Shown here: piece after piece, positions 36,181-50,500 of the stretch
Numbering within the stretch: position 1 is the stretch's first letter
Layout of the letters: each line of letters begins with the position of its first letter
Assembly (NCBI GenBank): GCA_040954595.2
Contig: CM082586.2
Location: 11,842,001 to 11,906,000, forward strand
Reading direction: 5' to 3'
Source of the DNA: Balanoglossus misakiensis
Lineage: Eukaryota; Hemichordata
DNA: 64,000 nt
The notes under the pieces: generated by a model
What the model was told of the DNA's origin: nothing
The model's database searches: none
Seen by the model: the letters and a program-made list of their open reading frames with translations, nothing else
Program-made: the position numbers and the translations under genes

Positions 36181-36588
36181 CCCGCAGCCTGAGAGGCAGG
36201 CGTCAGTAGAAAAAAAACGGCATCTGGTGTACTCCATCTAGAAGCTGGGATAACAGATACTCCGTTGTATAATGGTAAAAAGGTACGCCACCAAACTAAG
36301 TCAGCGAAGAATTGCGAATCTAGAAAAATGCGAGGTGATTTAAACTGCTGTCTAAGTAACTGTAACATACGGGAGAAAAACACTCGTCCTGAGCGGACAC
36401 ATGTGGCAACTGAGTTAAGCTTGCCTAACAAAGACTGAAATTGACGCTTGGGAACAGAGGCTTTTGTGTCCCACTCATCAAGCTCTGTGAGCAGGATGAA
36501 TAACTTGTGTGCAGGAATGCGCATGGTCATAGACACAGTGTCGAATTCAATACCGAGAAAAACCATGCAAGTGGACGGCGCTACTGCT
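36129..36588 (-). pseudogene. RT thumb and start of RNase H, frameshifted
   Basis: It continues the RT after the shift near 36600, starting with VFLGIEFDT, the usual block after the YLDD region in this group, and ending with a FADLVWWRTFL block. A run of eight T near 36215 and a missing G near 36190 move the RNase H start (TDAC-type, first catalytic aspartate) through two further frames. Confidence 0.75.
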
Positions 36589-37878
36589 TTATCCTGCGCC
36601 TCCTAGACCAAGCTGTGATAAAAGTCTACCAAGGGATTCAAAGGCTGCCATGGCTTTGTCTGGCGCCTCTGCACCCCCAAAATCATCTAAATAATTGATG
36701 CCAGCGTAACCATTCTGTCTAAATAAATACATAACTGCACTTGTGGTACGTTGGCAGGCTAATGCAGCAGAGCGAAGCCCGAAGGGAAAATCAAGATCAA
36801 AGAAGAATAAATGATGCCATGAAAAACCAAGGAGATTATAATCTCGTGGGTCAATGAAAATTTGCCGATATGCTCGGTGTAAGTCTCTCTTGTATAACAG
36901 GCAACCGGGTCCTTTGTCCTGAATAATTTGTGTGAAATGATCTAAAGATCGGTACGACAGTTTTATGTGATAACCATCATAAAAGTCTGAAGAGATTCCG
37001 TCATTGACGGTGTTTCGTTGGTGTTCCGGAAAGCTGAGGTCCATGACTACGCGACGGCGTGGAGACTCCTTTTTGGGCACAGTTTGAAGTTGAGACACCA
37101 CGAACCCGTGAGGAAATGGGCTGGTTGTGAAAGGTCCGGCTGTGGCCCCAGCGGCGACTTCAGTGCTGATGAAGTGGTCCACATCGTTGGGAAACATCAA
37201 GGCCGAAGGGTGATTACGAATGTCGACGACCGGTAACGTGTCACGGGTATAACCGATAGGCCAGCCAAAAGGGTGATAGTCACAAATGATATTGTCAGCA
37301 TAATGTGCCAGCAGTGATCTCCATAAAGGCAACACTAATTTAGTCGGAACGGGATATTTGAGTCCTTGGTAGTTTGGTAACCCGGATGTAGAGACTTGTG
37401 CATGCAACACACAAATATTGGCTAAAGAAAATTCCGATGAGGGAGACGTGCTCGACTGAATGTTTAAATACCGCGATGTCAGAGGCGAAGCTGAAATCGG
37501 AGGAATTGTTACAATGTTTGAAGTGGACGAGGACGGTGGGTCATCGTTCGCTGTGTGAGACACAATGTCGGAGGATGCGGCTGTATGGCCTGAGATACAT
37601 AAAGGGCGTGGTGTATGGGACCAGGGAGCCCGAATGTTAGCGTTGGACGGTAACCGAGCGCTAGAAAATTCTTCTGATGCAGAAGTGTACGGAATGTTCT
37701 GTGAGGAAGAGACGGAACACAATGTAGTCTCTGTGAACATGGGATTCAACCCAACAACTGAAGTTAAGTCCGAATTAGATCTATTACTATTGGGGCTGTC
37801 ATTCTTCTTGCTGGTGGCGAGGTGGCAATCTTTGCCGCTGTGAGATGTGGCTGTGTTGTTAATTTTGAAACAGCGATA
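36589..37878 (-). pseudogene. Reverse transcriptase domain
   Basis: This frame is the same as gag's and is open from the TGA at 37879 to a stop at 36589; the first ATG is at 37749. Reverse-transcriptase motifs are clear: the RRVVMDLSFP block (about 37050), a KRDLHRAYRQI block with the first catalytic aspartate (about 36880-36910), FPFGLRSA (about 36780) and the YLDD active site at 36682-36693. Just past this the frame breaks: an extra base near 36600 moves the continuation (VFLGIEFDTVS) into another frame. The enzyme would copy element RNA into DNA. Confidence 0.85.
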
Positions 37879-38560
37879 TCAGATGTGACTTCTAAAACAC
37901 TTGTCGCCCCATTCGCATGTCTGGAAGTTGTACTTGTAACAAATGTCGCTCTTCTTGTCGGCCTGTTTCTTGCCGCTATCAGTGCCTTGTTTGACAGATT
38001 TCAGGGTGTCGGGTGAGAGAAGTTCTTTTTCATAACGGTCGAAGCAGTCTTGCCAACGTAGTTCTGCGCTTTGTATCTTTTCTAAGATGGTACCTTGGAA
38101 ATTCAGTACGACTAACCAATCGTACTTATGAGCGAGTCTCATTAATTTCTGGAGATGCAGTAATCTGGGAGCGCGTTCCTCAGACGAGATGGGCAGGTAG
38201 ACGGAGTTGATTATTTCTAATTCGCCTCTGAATAGTTGTGCGATGGTTAAGTTGTCGAATTTGGGGACTTTTCCTCCTTTTTCGCGAGGTAGGCGCAAAT
38301 GTGGCCATTTCACTTTGGATTCATCTGCGGAGCTGGGGGCTTGAGTGTCACGAAGGGACTTTCCTAGCTTACCTTGATTAGCGGCTGGGTTTTGACGAAG
38401 GATTTCCAGTGTTGGTGGACAGCCGTTGCCCGACGATAAACGGATCGATGGAGGCGGTTGCATGGGACTTGTGGTGGCATCCTGCACTCGGAGGGCGGCA
38501 AGTTCGTGTTCTAGTTCTGAGATGCGGGAGCGGGTCTGTAATACACGCTGCTCTCGTTCC
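37879..38560 (-). pseudogene. gag-like protein, N-terminus missing
   Basis: An open frame of about 227 codons without an ATG at its upstream end: the frame enters from satellite sequence, so the true start is lost. It begins with a probable coiled coil (about 38480-38560: heptad-like leucines in SRISELEHELAALRV). The middle has a conserved-looking helical region. It ends with a CCCH-type zinc knuckle, C-x7-C-x5-C-x3-H (CYKYNFQTCEWGDKCFRSHI), as in gag proteins of tyrosine-recombinase elements, presumably for RNA binding in the particle. It ends at a TGA (37879-37881); the same frame continues open past it. Confidence 0.75.
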
Positions 38561-41500
38561 AAAACAAAGCCTTGAAACTATACATAAGTCTTTTTAGTAA
38601 AACGTATCCATTTATGTGACCATTCTTTGAATTCCATTTATGATGTAAGAAATTAAATTATTTGCAATATTAATCTATTCCTTACAACATTCCAGCATAA
38701 CTCTTTCCATATTTGTTTTCATTCTGTGACTGTTCCACTTAAATCTTGTAGAGAATTCGTTATTCCAAAACAAAGCCTTGAAACTATACATATCCTGTTA
38801 CGTGACGTTTCTTTGAATTCCATTTATGATGTAAGAAATTAAATTATTTGCAATATTAATCTATCCCTTACAACATTCCGGCATAACGCTTTCCATATTT
38901 GTTTTTATTCTGTGACTGTTCCACTTAAATCTTGTAGAGAATTCGTTATGCCAAAACAAAGCCTTGAAACTATACATAAGTCTTTTTACTAAAACATGGC
39001 CCGTTATGTGACCATTCTTTGGATTCCATTTATGATATAAGAAATTAAATTATTTGCAATATTAAACTATCCCTTACAACATTCCGGCATAACTCTTTCT
39101 ATATTTGTTTTCATTCTGTGACTGTTCCACTTAAATCTTGTAGAGAATTCGTTATTCCAAAACAAAGCCTTGAAACTATACATAAGTCTTTTTAGTAAAA
39201 CATGGCCCGTTATGTGACCATTCTTTGAATTCCATTTATGATGTAAGAAATTAAATTATTTGCAATATTAATCTATCCCTTACAACATTCCGGCATAACG
39301 CTTTCCATATTTGTTTTTATTCTGTGACTGTTCCACTTTAATCTTGTAGAGAATTCGTTATTCCAAAACAAAGCCTTGAAACTATACATAAGTCTTTTGA
39401 GTAAAACATGGCCCGTTATGTGACCATTCTTTGAATTCCATTTATGATGTAAGAAATTAAATTATTTGCAATATTAATCTATCCATTACAACATTCCGGC
39501 ATAACGCTTTCCAAATGTGTTTTCATTCTGTGACTGTTCCACTTAAATCTTGTAGAGAATTCGTTATTCCAAAACAAAGCCTTGAAACTATACATAAGTC
39601 TTTTTAGTAAAACATGGCCCGTTATGTGACCATTCTTTGAATTCCATTTATGATGTAAGAAATTAAATTATTTGCAATATTAATCTATCCCTTACAACAT
39701 TCCGGCATAACGCTTTCCATATTTGTTTTTATTCTGTGACTGTTCCACTTAAATCTTGTAGAGAATTCGTTATGCCAAAACAAAGCCTTGAAACTATACA
39801 TAAGTCTTTTTACTAAAACATGGCCTGTTATGTGAGTGACTGTTCCACTTAAATCTTGTAGAGAATTCGTTATTCCAAAACAAAGCCTTGAAACTATACA
39901 TAAGTCTTTTAGTAAAATATATCCATTTATGTGACCATTCTTTGAATTCCATTTATGATGTAAGAAATTAAATTATTTGCAATATTAATCTATCCCTTAC
40001 AACATTCCAGCATAACTCTTTCCATATTTGTTTTCATTCTGTGACTGTTCCACTTAAATCTTGGAGAGAATTCGTTATTCCAAAACAAAGCCTTGAAACT
40101 ATACATATCCTGTTACATGACCTTTCTTTGAATTCCATTTATGATGTAAGAAATTAAATTTTTTGCAATATTAATCTATCCCTTACAACATTCCGGCATA
40201 ACTCTTTCCATATTTGTTTTCATTATGTGACTGTTCCACTTAAATCTTGTAGAGAATTCGTTATGCCAAAACAAAGCCTTGAAACTATACATATCGTGTT
40301 ACGTGACGTTTCTTTGAATTCCATTTATGATGTAAGAAATTAAATTATTTGCAATATTAATCTATCCCTTACAACATTCCGGCATAACGCTTTCCATATT
40401 TGTTTTTATTCTTTGACTGTTCCACTTAAATCTTGTAGAGAATTCGTTATTCCAAAACAAAGCCTTGAAACTATACATAAGTCTTTTTAGTAAAACATGG
40501 CCCGTTATGTGACCATTCTTTGAATTCCATTTATGATGTAAGAAATTAAATTATTTGCAATATTAATCTATCCATTACAACATTCCGGCATAACGCTTTC
40601 CAAATGTGTTTTCATTCTGTGACTGTTCCACTTAAATCTTGTAGAGAATTCGTTATTCCAAAACAAAGCCTTCAAACTATACATAAGTCTTTTTAGTAAA
40701 ACATGGCCTGTTATGTGACCATTCTTTGAATTACATTTATGATGTAAGAAATTAAATTATTTGCAATATTAATCTATCCCTTACAACATTCCGGCATAAC
40801 GCTTTCCATATTTCTTTTCATTATGTGACTGTTCCACTTAAATCTTGTAGAGAATTCGTTATTCCAAAACAAAGCCTTGAAACTATACATAAGTCTTTTT
40901 ACTAAAACATGGCCTGTTATGTGAGTGACTGTTCCACTTAAATCTTGTAGGGAATTCGTTATTCCAAAACAAAGCCTTGAAACTATACATAAGTCTTTTT
41001 AGTAAAATATATCCATTTATGTGACCATTCTTTGAATTCCATTTATGATGTAAGAAATTAAATTATTTGCAATATTAATCTATCCCTTACAACATTCCAG
41101 CATAACTCTTTCCATATTTGTTTTCATTCTGTGACTGTTCCACTTAAATCTTGGAGAGAATTCGTTATTCCAAAACAAAGCCTTGAAACTATACATATCC
41201 TGTTACATGACCTTTCTTTGAATTCCATTTATGATGTAAGAAATTAATTTTTTTGCAATATTAATCTATCCTATACAACATTCCGGCATAACTCTTTCCA
41301 TATTTGTTTTCATTCTGTGACTGTTCCACTTAAATCTTGTAGAGAATTCGTTATGCCAAAACAAAGCCTTGAAACTATACATATCCTGTTACGTGACGTT
41401 TCTTTGAATTCCATTTATGATGTAAGAAATTAAATTATTTGCAATATTAATCTATCCCTTACAACATTCCGGCATAACGCTTTCCATATTTGTTTTTATT

Positions 41501-44500
41501 CTGTGACTGTTCCACTTAAATCTTGTAGAGAATTCGTTATTCCAAAACAAAGCCTTGAAACTATACTTAAGTCTTTTTTGTAAAACATGGCCCGTTATGT
41601 GACCATTCTTTGAATTCCATTTATGATGTAAGAAATTAAATTATTTGCAATATTAATCTATCCCTTACAACATTCCGGCATAACGCTTTCCATATTTGTT
41701 TTTATTCTGTGACTGTTCCACTAAAATCTTGTAGAGAATTCGTTATTCCAAAACAAAGCCTTGAAACTATACATAAGTCTTTTTACTAAAACATGGCCCG
41801 TTATGTGACCATTCTTTGAATTCCATTTATGATATAAGAAATTAAATTATTTGCAATATTAATCTATCCCTTACAACATTCCGGCATAACTCTTTCTATA
41901 TTTGTTTTCATTCTGTGACTGTTCCACTTAAATCTTGTAGAGAATTCGTTATTCCAAAACAAAGCCTTGAAACTATACATAAGTCTTTTTAGTAAAACAT
42001 GGCCCGTTATGTGACCATTCTTTGAATTCCATTTATGATGTAAGAAATTAAATTATTTGCAATATTAATCTATCCCTTACAACATTCCGGCATAACTCTT
42101 TCTATATTTGTTTTCATTCTGTGACTGTTCCACTTAAATCTTGTAGAGAATTCGTTATTCCAAAACAAAGCCTTCAAACTATACATATTAAGTCTTTTTA
42201 GTAAAACATGGCCCGTTATTTGACCATTCATTGAATTTCATTTATGATGTAAGAAACTAAATTATTTGCAATATTATACTATCCCTTACAACATTCCAGC
42301 ATAACTATTTGAATATTTGTTTTCATTCTATAACTGTTCCACTTAAATCTTGGAGAGAATTCGTTATTCCAAAACAAAGCCTTGAAACTATATATAAGTC
42401 TTTTTAGTAAAACATGGCCCGTGATTTGACCATTCTTTGAATTTCATTTATGATGTAAGAAATTAAATTATTTGCAATATTAATCTATCCCTTACAACAT
42501 TCCGGCATAATTCTTTGTATATTTGTTTTCATTCTGTGACTGTTCCACTTAAATCTTGTAGAGAATTTGGTATTTCAACACAAAATCTCTGAACCTATAC
42601 ATAAGTCTTTTTAGTAAAACATATCCAGTTATTTGACCATTCTTTGAATTCCATTTATGATGTAAGAAATTAAATTATTTGCAATATTAATCTATCCCTT
42701 ACAACATTCCAGCATAACTCTTTCCATATTTGTTTTCATTCTGTGACTGTTCCACTTAAATCTTGTAGAGAATTCGTTATTCCAAAACAAAGCCTTGAAA
42801 CTATACATATCCTGTTACGTGACGTTTCTTTGAATTCCATTTATGATGTAAGAAATTAAATTATTTGCAATATTAATCTATCCCTTACAACATTCCGGCA
42901 TAACGCTTTCCATATTTGTTTTTATTCTGTGACTGTTCCACTTAAATCTTGTAGAGAATTCGTTATTCCAAAACAAAGCCTTGAAACTATACATAAGTCT
43001 TTTTTGTAAAACATGGCCCGTTATGTGACCATTCTTTGAATTCCATTTATGATGTAAGAAATTAAATTATTTGCAATATTAATCTATCCCTTACAACATT
43101 CCGGCATAACGCTTTCCATATTTGTTTTTATTCTGTGACTGTTCCACTAAAATCTTGTAGAGAATTCGTTATTCCAAAACAAAGCCTTGAAACTATACAT
43201 AAGTCTTTTTACTAAAACATGGCCCGTTATGTGACCATTCTTTGAATTCCATTTATGATATAAGAAATTAAATTATTTGCAATATTAATCTATCCCTTAC
43301 AACATTCCGGCATAACTCTTTCTATATTTCTTTTCATTCTGTGACTGTTCCACTTAAATCTTGTAGAGAATTCGTTATTCCAAAACAAAGCCTTCAAACT
43401 ATACATAAGTCTTTTTAGTAAAACATATCCATTTATGTGACCATTCTTTGAATTCTATTTATGATGTAAGAAATTAAATTATTTGCAATATTAATCTATC
43501 CCTTACAACATTCCAGCATAACTCTTTCTATATTTGTTTTCATTCTGTGACTGTTCCACTTAAATCTTGGAGAGAATTCGTTATTCCAAAACAAAGCCTT
43601 GAAACTATACATATCCTGTTACGTGACCTTTCTTTGAATTCCATTTATGATGTAAGAAATTAAATTTTTTGCAATATTAATCTATCCCTTACAACATTCC
43701 AGCATAACTCTTTCCATATTTGTTTTCATTCTGTGATTGTTCCACTTAAATCTTGTAGAGAATTCGTTATTCCAAAACAAAGCCTTGAAACTATACATAT
43801 CCTGTTACGTGACGTTTCTTTGAATTCCATTTATGATGTAAGAAATTAAATTATTTGCAATATTAATCTATCCCTTACAACATTCCGGCATAACGCTTTC
43901 CATATTTGTTTTCATTCTGTAACTGTTCCACTTAAATCTTGTAGAGAATTCGTTATTCCAAAACAAAGCCTTGAAACTATACATATGTCTTTTTTGTAAA
44001 ACATGGCCCGTTATGTGACCATTCTTTGAATTCCATTTATGATATAAGAAATTAAATTATTTGCAATATTAATCTATCCCTTACAACATTCCGGCATAAC
44101 TCTTTCTATATTTGTTTTCATTCTGTGACTGTTCCACTTAAATCTTGTAGAGAATTCGTTATTCCAAAACAAAGCCTTGAAACTATACATAAGTCTTTTT
44201 AGTAAAACATGGCCCGTTATGTGACCATTCTTTGAATTCCATTTATGATGTAAGAAATTAAATTATTTGCAATATTAATCTATCCCTTACAACATTCCGG
44301 CATAACGCTTTCCAAATGTGTTTTCATTCTGTGACTGTTCCACTTAAATCTTGTAGAGAATTCGTTATTCCAAAACAAAGCCTTCAAACTATACATAAGT
44401 CTTTTTAGTAAAACATATCCATTTATGTGACCATTCTTTGAATTCTATTTATGATGTAAGAAATTAAATTATTTGCAATATTAATCTATCCCTTACAACA

Positions 44501-47500
44501 TTCCGGCATAACGCTTTCCAAATGTGTTTTCATTCTGTGACTGTTCCACTTAAATCTTGTAGAGAATTCGTTATTCCAAAACAAAGCCTTCAAACTATAC
44601 ATAAGTCTTTTTAGTAAAACATATCCATTTATGTGACCATTCTTTGAATTCTATTTATGATGTAAGAAATTAAATTATTTGCAATATTAATCTATCCCTT
44701 ACAACATTCCAGCATAACTCTTTCTATATTTGTTTTCATTCTGTGACTGTTCCACTTAAATCTTGGAGAGAATTCGTTATTCCAAAACAAAGCCTTGAAA
44801 CTATACATATCCTGTTACATGACCTTTCTTTGAATTCCATTTATGATGTAAGAAATTAAATTTTTTGCAATATTAATCTATCCCTTACAACATTCCAGCA
44901 TAACTCTTTCCATATTTGTTTTCATTCTGTGATTGTTCCACTTAAATCTTGTAGAGAATTCGTTATTCCAAAACAAAGCCTTGAAACTATACATATCCTG
45001 TTACGTGACGTTTCTTTGAATTCCATTTATGATGTAAGAAATTAAATTATTTGCAATATTAATCTATCCCTTACAACATTCCAGCATAACTATTTCAATA
45101 TTTGTTTTCATTCTGTAACTGTTCCACTTAAATCTTGTAGAGAATTCGTTATTCCAAAACAAAGCCTTGAAACTATACATATGTCTTTTTTGTAAAACAT
45201 GGCCCGTTATGTGACCATTCTTTGAATTCCATTTATGATGTAAGAAATTAAATTATTTGCAATATTAATCTATCCCTTACAACATTCCGGCATAACGCTT
45301 TCTATATTTGTTTTCATTCTGTGACTGTTACACTTAAATCTTGTAGAGAATTCGTTATTCCAAAACAAAGCCTTCAAACTATACATATTAAGTCTTTTTA
45401 GTAAAACATGGCCCGTTATGTGACCATTCTTTGAATTCCATTTATGATGTAAGAAATTAAATTATTTGCAATATTAATCTATCCCTTACAACATTCCGGC
45501 ATAACGCTTTCCATATTTGTTTTTATTCTGTGACTGTTCCACTTAAATCTTGTAGAGAATTCGTTATTCCAAAACAAAGCCTTGAAACTATACATAAGTC
45601 TTTTTACTAAAGCATGGCCCAATATGTGACCATTCTTTGAATTCCATTTATGATATAAGAAATTAAATTATTTGCAATATTAATCTATCCCTTACAACAT
45701 TCCGGCATAACTCTTTCTATATTTGTTTTCATTCTGTGACTGTTCCACTTAAATCTTGTAGAGAATTCGTTATTCCAAAACAAAGCCTTGAAACTATACA
45801 TAAGTCTTTTTAGTAAAACATGGCCCGTTATGTGACCATTCTTTGAATTCCATTTATGATGTAAGAAATTAAATTATTTGCAATATCAATCTATCCCTTA
45901 CAACATTCCTGCATAACGCTTTCCAAACGTGTTTTCATTCTGTGACTGTTCCACTTAAATCTTGTAGAGAATTCGTTATTCCAAAACAAAGCCTTCAAAC
46001 TATACATATTAAGTCTTTTTAGTAAAACATGGCCTGTTATTTGACCATTCATTGAATTTCATTTATGATGTAAGAAACTAAATTATTTGCAATATTATAC
46101 TATCCCTTACAACATTCCAGCATAACTCTTTCCATATTTGTTTTCATTCTGTGACTGTTGCACTTAAATCTTGTAGAGAATTTTTTTATTCCAAAACAAA
46201 GCCTTGAAACTATACATACGTCTTTTTAGTAAAACATGGCCCGTTATTTGACCATTCTTTGAATTTCATTGATGATGTAAGAAATTAAATTATTTGCAAT
46301 AGTAAAATATCCCTTACAACATTCCGACATAACTCTTTCCATATTTGTTTTCATTCTGTGACTGTTCCACTTAAATCTTGGAGAGAATTCGTTATTCCAA
46401 AACAAAGCCTTGAAACTATACATATCCTGTTACGTGACCTTTCTTTGAATTCCATTTATGATGTAAGAAATTAAATTTTTTGCAATATTAATCTATCCCT
46501 TACAACATTCCAGCATAACTCTTTCCATATTTGTTTTCATTCTGTGATTGTTCCACTTAAATCTTGTAGAGAATTCGTTATTCCAAAACAAAGCCTTGAA
46601 ACTATACATATCCTGTTACGTGACGTTTCTTTGAATTCCATTTATGATGTAAGAAATTAAATTATTTGCAATATTAATCTATCCCTTACAACATTCCGGC
46701 ATAACGCTTTCCATATTTGTTTTCATTCTGTAACTGTTCCACTTAAATCTTGTAGAGAATTCGTTATTCCAAAACAAAGCCTTGAAACTATACATATGTC
46801 TTCTTTGTAAAACATGGCCCGTTATGTGACCATTCTTTGAATTCCATTTATGATATAAGAAATTAAATTATTTGCAATATTAATCTATCCCTTACAACAT
46901 TCCGGCATAACTCTTTCTATATTTGTTTTCATTCTGTGACTGTTCCACTTAAATCTTGTAGAGAATTCGTTATTCCAAAACAAAGCCTTGAAACTATACA
47001 TAAGTCTTTTTAGTAAAACATGGCCCGTTATGTGACCATTCTTTGAATTCCATTTATGATGTAAGAAATTAAATTATTTGCAATATTAATCTATCCCTCA
47101 CAACATTCCGGCATAACGCTTTCCAAATGTGTTTTCATTCTGTGACTGTTCCACTTAAATCTTATAGAGAATTCGTTATTCCAAAACAAAGCCTTCAAAC
47201 TATACATAAGTCTTTTTAGTAAAACATATCCATTTATGTGACCATTCTTTGAATTCTATTTATGATGTAAGAAATTAAATTATTTGCAATATTAATCTAT
47301 CCCTTACAACATTCCGGCATAACGCTTTCCAAATGTGTTTTCATTCTGTGACTGTTCCACTTAAATCTTGTAGAGAATTCGTTATTCCAAAACAAAGCCT
47401 TCAAACTATACATAAGTCTTTTTAGTAAAACATATCCATTTATGTGACCATTCTTTGAATTCTATTTATGATGTAAGAAATTAAATTATTTGCAATATTA

Positions 47501-50500
47501 ATCTATCCCTTACAACATTCCAGCATAACTCTTTCTATATTTGTTTTCATTCTGTGACTGTTCCACTTAAATCTTGGAGAGAATTCGTTATTCCAAAACA
47601 AAGCCTTGAAACTATACATAAGTCTTTTTACTAAAGCATGGCCCAATATGTGACCATTCTTTGAATTCCATTTATGATATAAGAAATTAAATTATTTGCA
47701 ATATTAATCTATCCCTTACAACATTCCGGCATAACTCTTTCTATATTTGTTTTCATTCTGTGACTGTTCCACTTAAATCTTGTAGAGAATTCGTTATTCC
47801 AAAACAAAGCCTTGAAACTATACATAAGTCTTTTTAGTAAAACATGGCCCGTTATGTGACCATTCTTTGAATTCCATTTATGATGTAAGAAATTAAATTA
47901 TTTGCAATATCAATCTATCCCTTACAACATTCCTGCATAACGCTTTCCAAATGTGTTTTCATTCTGTGACTGTTCCACTTAAATCTTGTAGAGAATTCGT
48001 TATTCCAAAACAAAGCCTTCAAACTATACATATTAAGTCTTTTTAGTAAAACATGGCCCGTTATTTGACCATTCATTGAATTTCATTTATGATGTAAGAA
48101 ACTAAATTATTTGCAATATTATACTATCCCTTACAACATTCCAGCATAACTCTTTCCATATTTGTTTTCATTCTGTGACTGTTGCACTTAAATCTTGTAG
48201 AGAATTTTTTTATTCCAAAACAAAGCCTTGAAACTATACATACGTCTTTTTAGTAAAACATGGCCCGTTATTTGACCATTCTTTGAATTTCATTGATGAT
48301 GTAAGAAATTAAATTATTTGCAATAGTAAAATATCCCTTACAACATTCCGACATAACTCTTTCCATATTTGTTTTCATTCTGTGACTGTTCCACTTAAAT
48401 CTTGTAGAGAATTCGTTATTCCAAAACAAAGCCTTGAAACTATACATATCCTGTTACGTGACGTTTCTTTGAATTCCATTTATGATGTAAGAAATTAAAT
48501 TTTTTGCAATATTAATCTATCCCTTACAACATTCCGGCATAACGCTTTCCATATTTGTTTTTATTCTGTGACTGTTCCACTTAAATCTTGTAGAGAATTC
48601 GTTATTCCAAAACAAAGCCTTGAAACTATACATAAGTCTTTTTTGTAAAACATGGCCCGTTATGTGACCATTCTTTGAATTCCATTTATGATGTAAGAAA
48701 TTAAATTATTTGCAATATTAATCTATCCCTTACAACATTCCGGCATAACGCTGTCCATATTTGTTTTTATTCTGTGACTGTTCCACTAAAATCTTGTAGA
48801 GAATTCGTTATTCCAAAACAAAGCCTTGAAACTATACATAAGTCTTTTTACTAAAACATGGCCCGTTATGTGACCATTCTTTGAATTCCATTTATGATGT
48901 AAGAAATTAAATTATTTGCAATATTAATCTATCCCTTACAACATTCCAGCATAACTATTTCAATATTTGTTTTCATTCTGTAACTGTTCCACTTAAATCT
49001 TGTAGAGAATTCGTTATTCCAAAACAAAGCCTTGAAACTATACATAAGTCTTTTTTGTAAAACATGGCCAGTTATGTGACCATTCTTTGAATTCCATTTA
49101 TGATGTAAGAAATTAAATTATTTGCAATATTAATCTATCCCTTACAACATTCCGGCATAACGCTTTCTATATTTGTTTTCATTCTGTGACTGTTACACTT
49201 AAATCTTGTAGAGAATTCGTTATTCCAAAACAAAGCCTTCAAACTATACATAAGTCTTTTTAGTAAAACATATCCATTTATGTGACCATTCTTTGAATTC
49301 CATTCATGATGTAAGAAATTAAATTATTTGCAATATTAATCTATCCCTTACAACATTCCAGCATAACTCTTTCTATATTTGTTTTCATTCTGTGACTGTT
49401 CCACTTAAATCTTGGAGAGAATTCGTTATTCCAAAACAAAGCCTTGAAACTATACATATCCTGTTACGTGACCTTTCTTTGAATTCCATTTATGATGTAA
49501 GAAATTTAATTTTTTGCAATATTAATCTATCCCTTACAACATTCCAGCATAACTCTTTCCATATTTGTTTTCATTCTGTGATTGTTCCACTTAAATCTTG
49601 TAGAGAATTCGTTATTCCAAAACAAAGCCTTGAAACTATACATATCCTGTTACGTGACGTTTCTTTGAATTCCATTTATGATGTAAGAAATTAAATTATT
49701 TGCAATATTAATCTATCCCTTACAACATTCCAGCATAACTATTTCAATATTTGTTTTCATTCTGTAACTGTTCCACTTAAATCTTGTAGAGAATTCGTTA
49801 TTCCAAAACAAAGCCTTCAAACTATACATATTAAGTCTTTTTAGTAAAACATGGCCCGTTATTTGACCATTCTTTGAATTTCATTTATGATGTAAGAAAT
49901 TAAATTATTTGCAATATTAAACTATCCCTTACAACATTCCAGCATAACTATTTGAATGTTTGTTTTCATTCTATAACTGTTCCACTTAAATCTTGGAGAG
50001 AATTCGTTATTCCAAAACAAAGCCTTGAAACTATATATAAGTCTTTTTAGTAAAACATGGCCCGTGATTTGACCATACTTTGAATTTCATTTATGATGTA
50101 AGAAATTAAATTATTTGCAATATTAATCTATCCCTTACAACATTCCGGCATAATTCTTTGTATATTTGTTTTCATTCTGTGACTGTTCCACTTAAATCTT
50201 GTAGAGAATTTGGTATTTCAACACAAATACTTGAACCTATACATAAGTCTTTTTAGTAAAAGATATCCAGTTATGTGACCATTCTTTGAATTCCATTTAT
50301 GATGTAAGAAATTAAATTTTATGCAATATTAAACTATCCCTTACAACATTCCAGCATAACTATTTGAATATTTGTTTTCATTCTGTAACTGTTCACCTTA
50401 AATCTTGTAGAGAATTCGTTATTCCAAAACAAACCCTTGAAACTATACATGTTTTTTTAGTAAAACATGGCCCGTTATGTGACCATTCTTTGAATTCCAT

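Larger units (their letters stand above)
34691..38560 (-). mobile_element. Tyrosine-recombinase retrotransposon (DIRS/Ngaro type), broken and 5'-truncated
   Basis: On the minus strand the order is gag-like, reverse transcriptase, RNase H, tyrosine recombinase. This order and a recombinase in place of a DDE integrase define the DIRS/Ngaro group. The copy is dead: one in-frame TGA separates gag from pol, and there are frameshifts in the RT tail, the RNase H and the recombinase. The gag start is missing and the element meets satellite 2 directly at about 38557-38560. I saw no methyltransferase or hydrolase frame that would separate DIRS from Ngaro. The split or inverted terminal repeats of the group could not be identified. 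Confidence 0.85.

Noticed and set aside
34691-38560. Retrovirus or LTR retrotransposon
   Set aside because: It has no protease or DDE integrase frame that I can see, and a tyrosine recombinase with HxxR and a nucleophile tyrosine is present, which points to the DIRS/Ngaro group.
49392-49694. 100-codon plus-strand frame in satellite 2
   Set aside because: It spans two satellite monomers with an internal protein repeat of the same period; a chance open frame.
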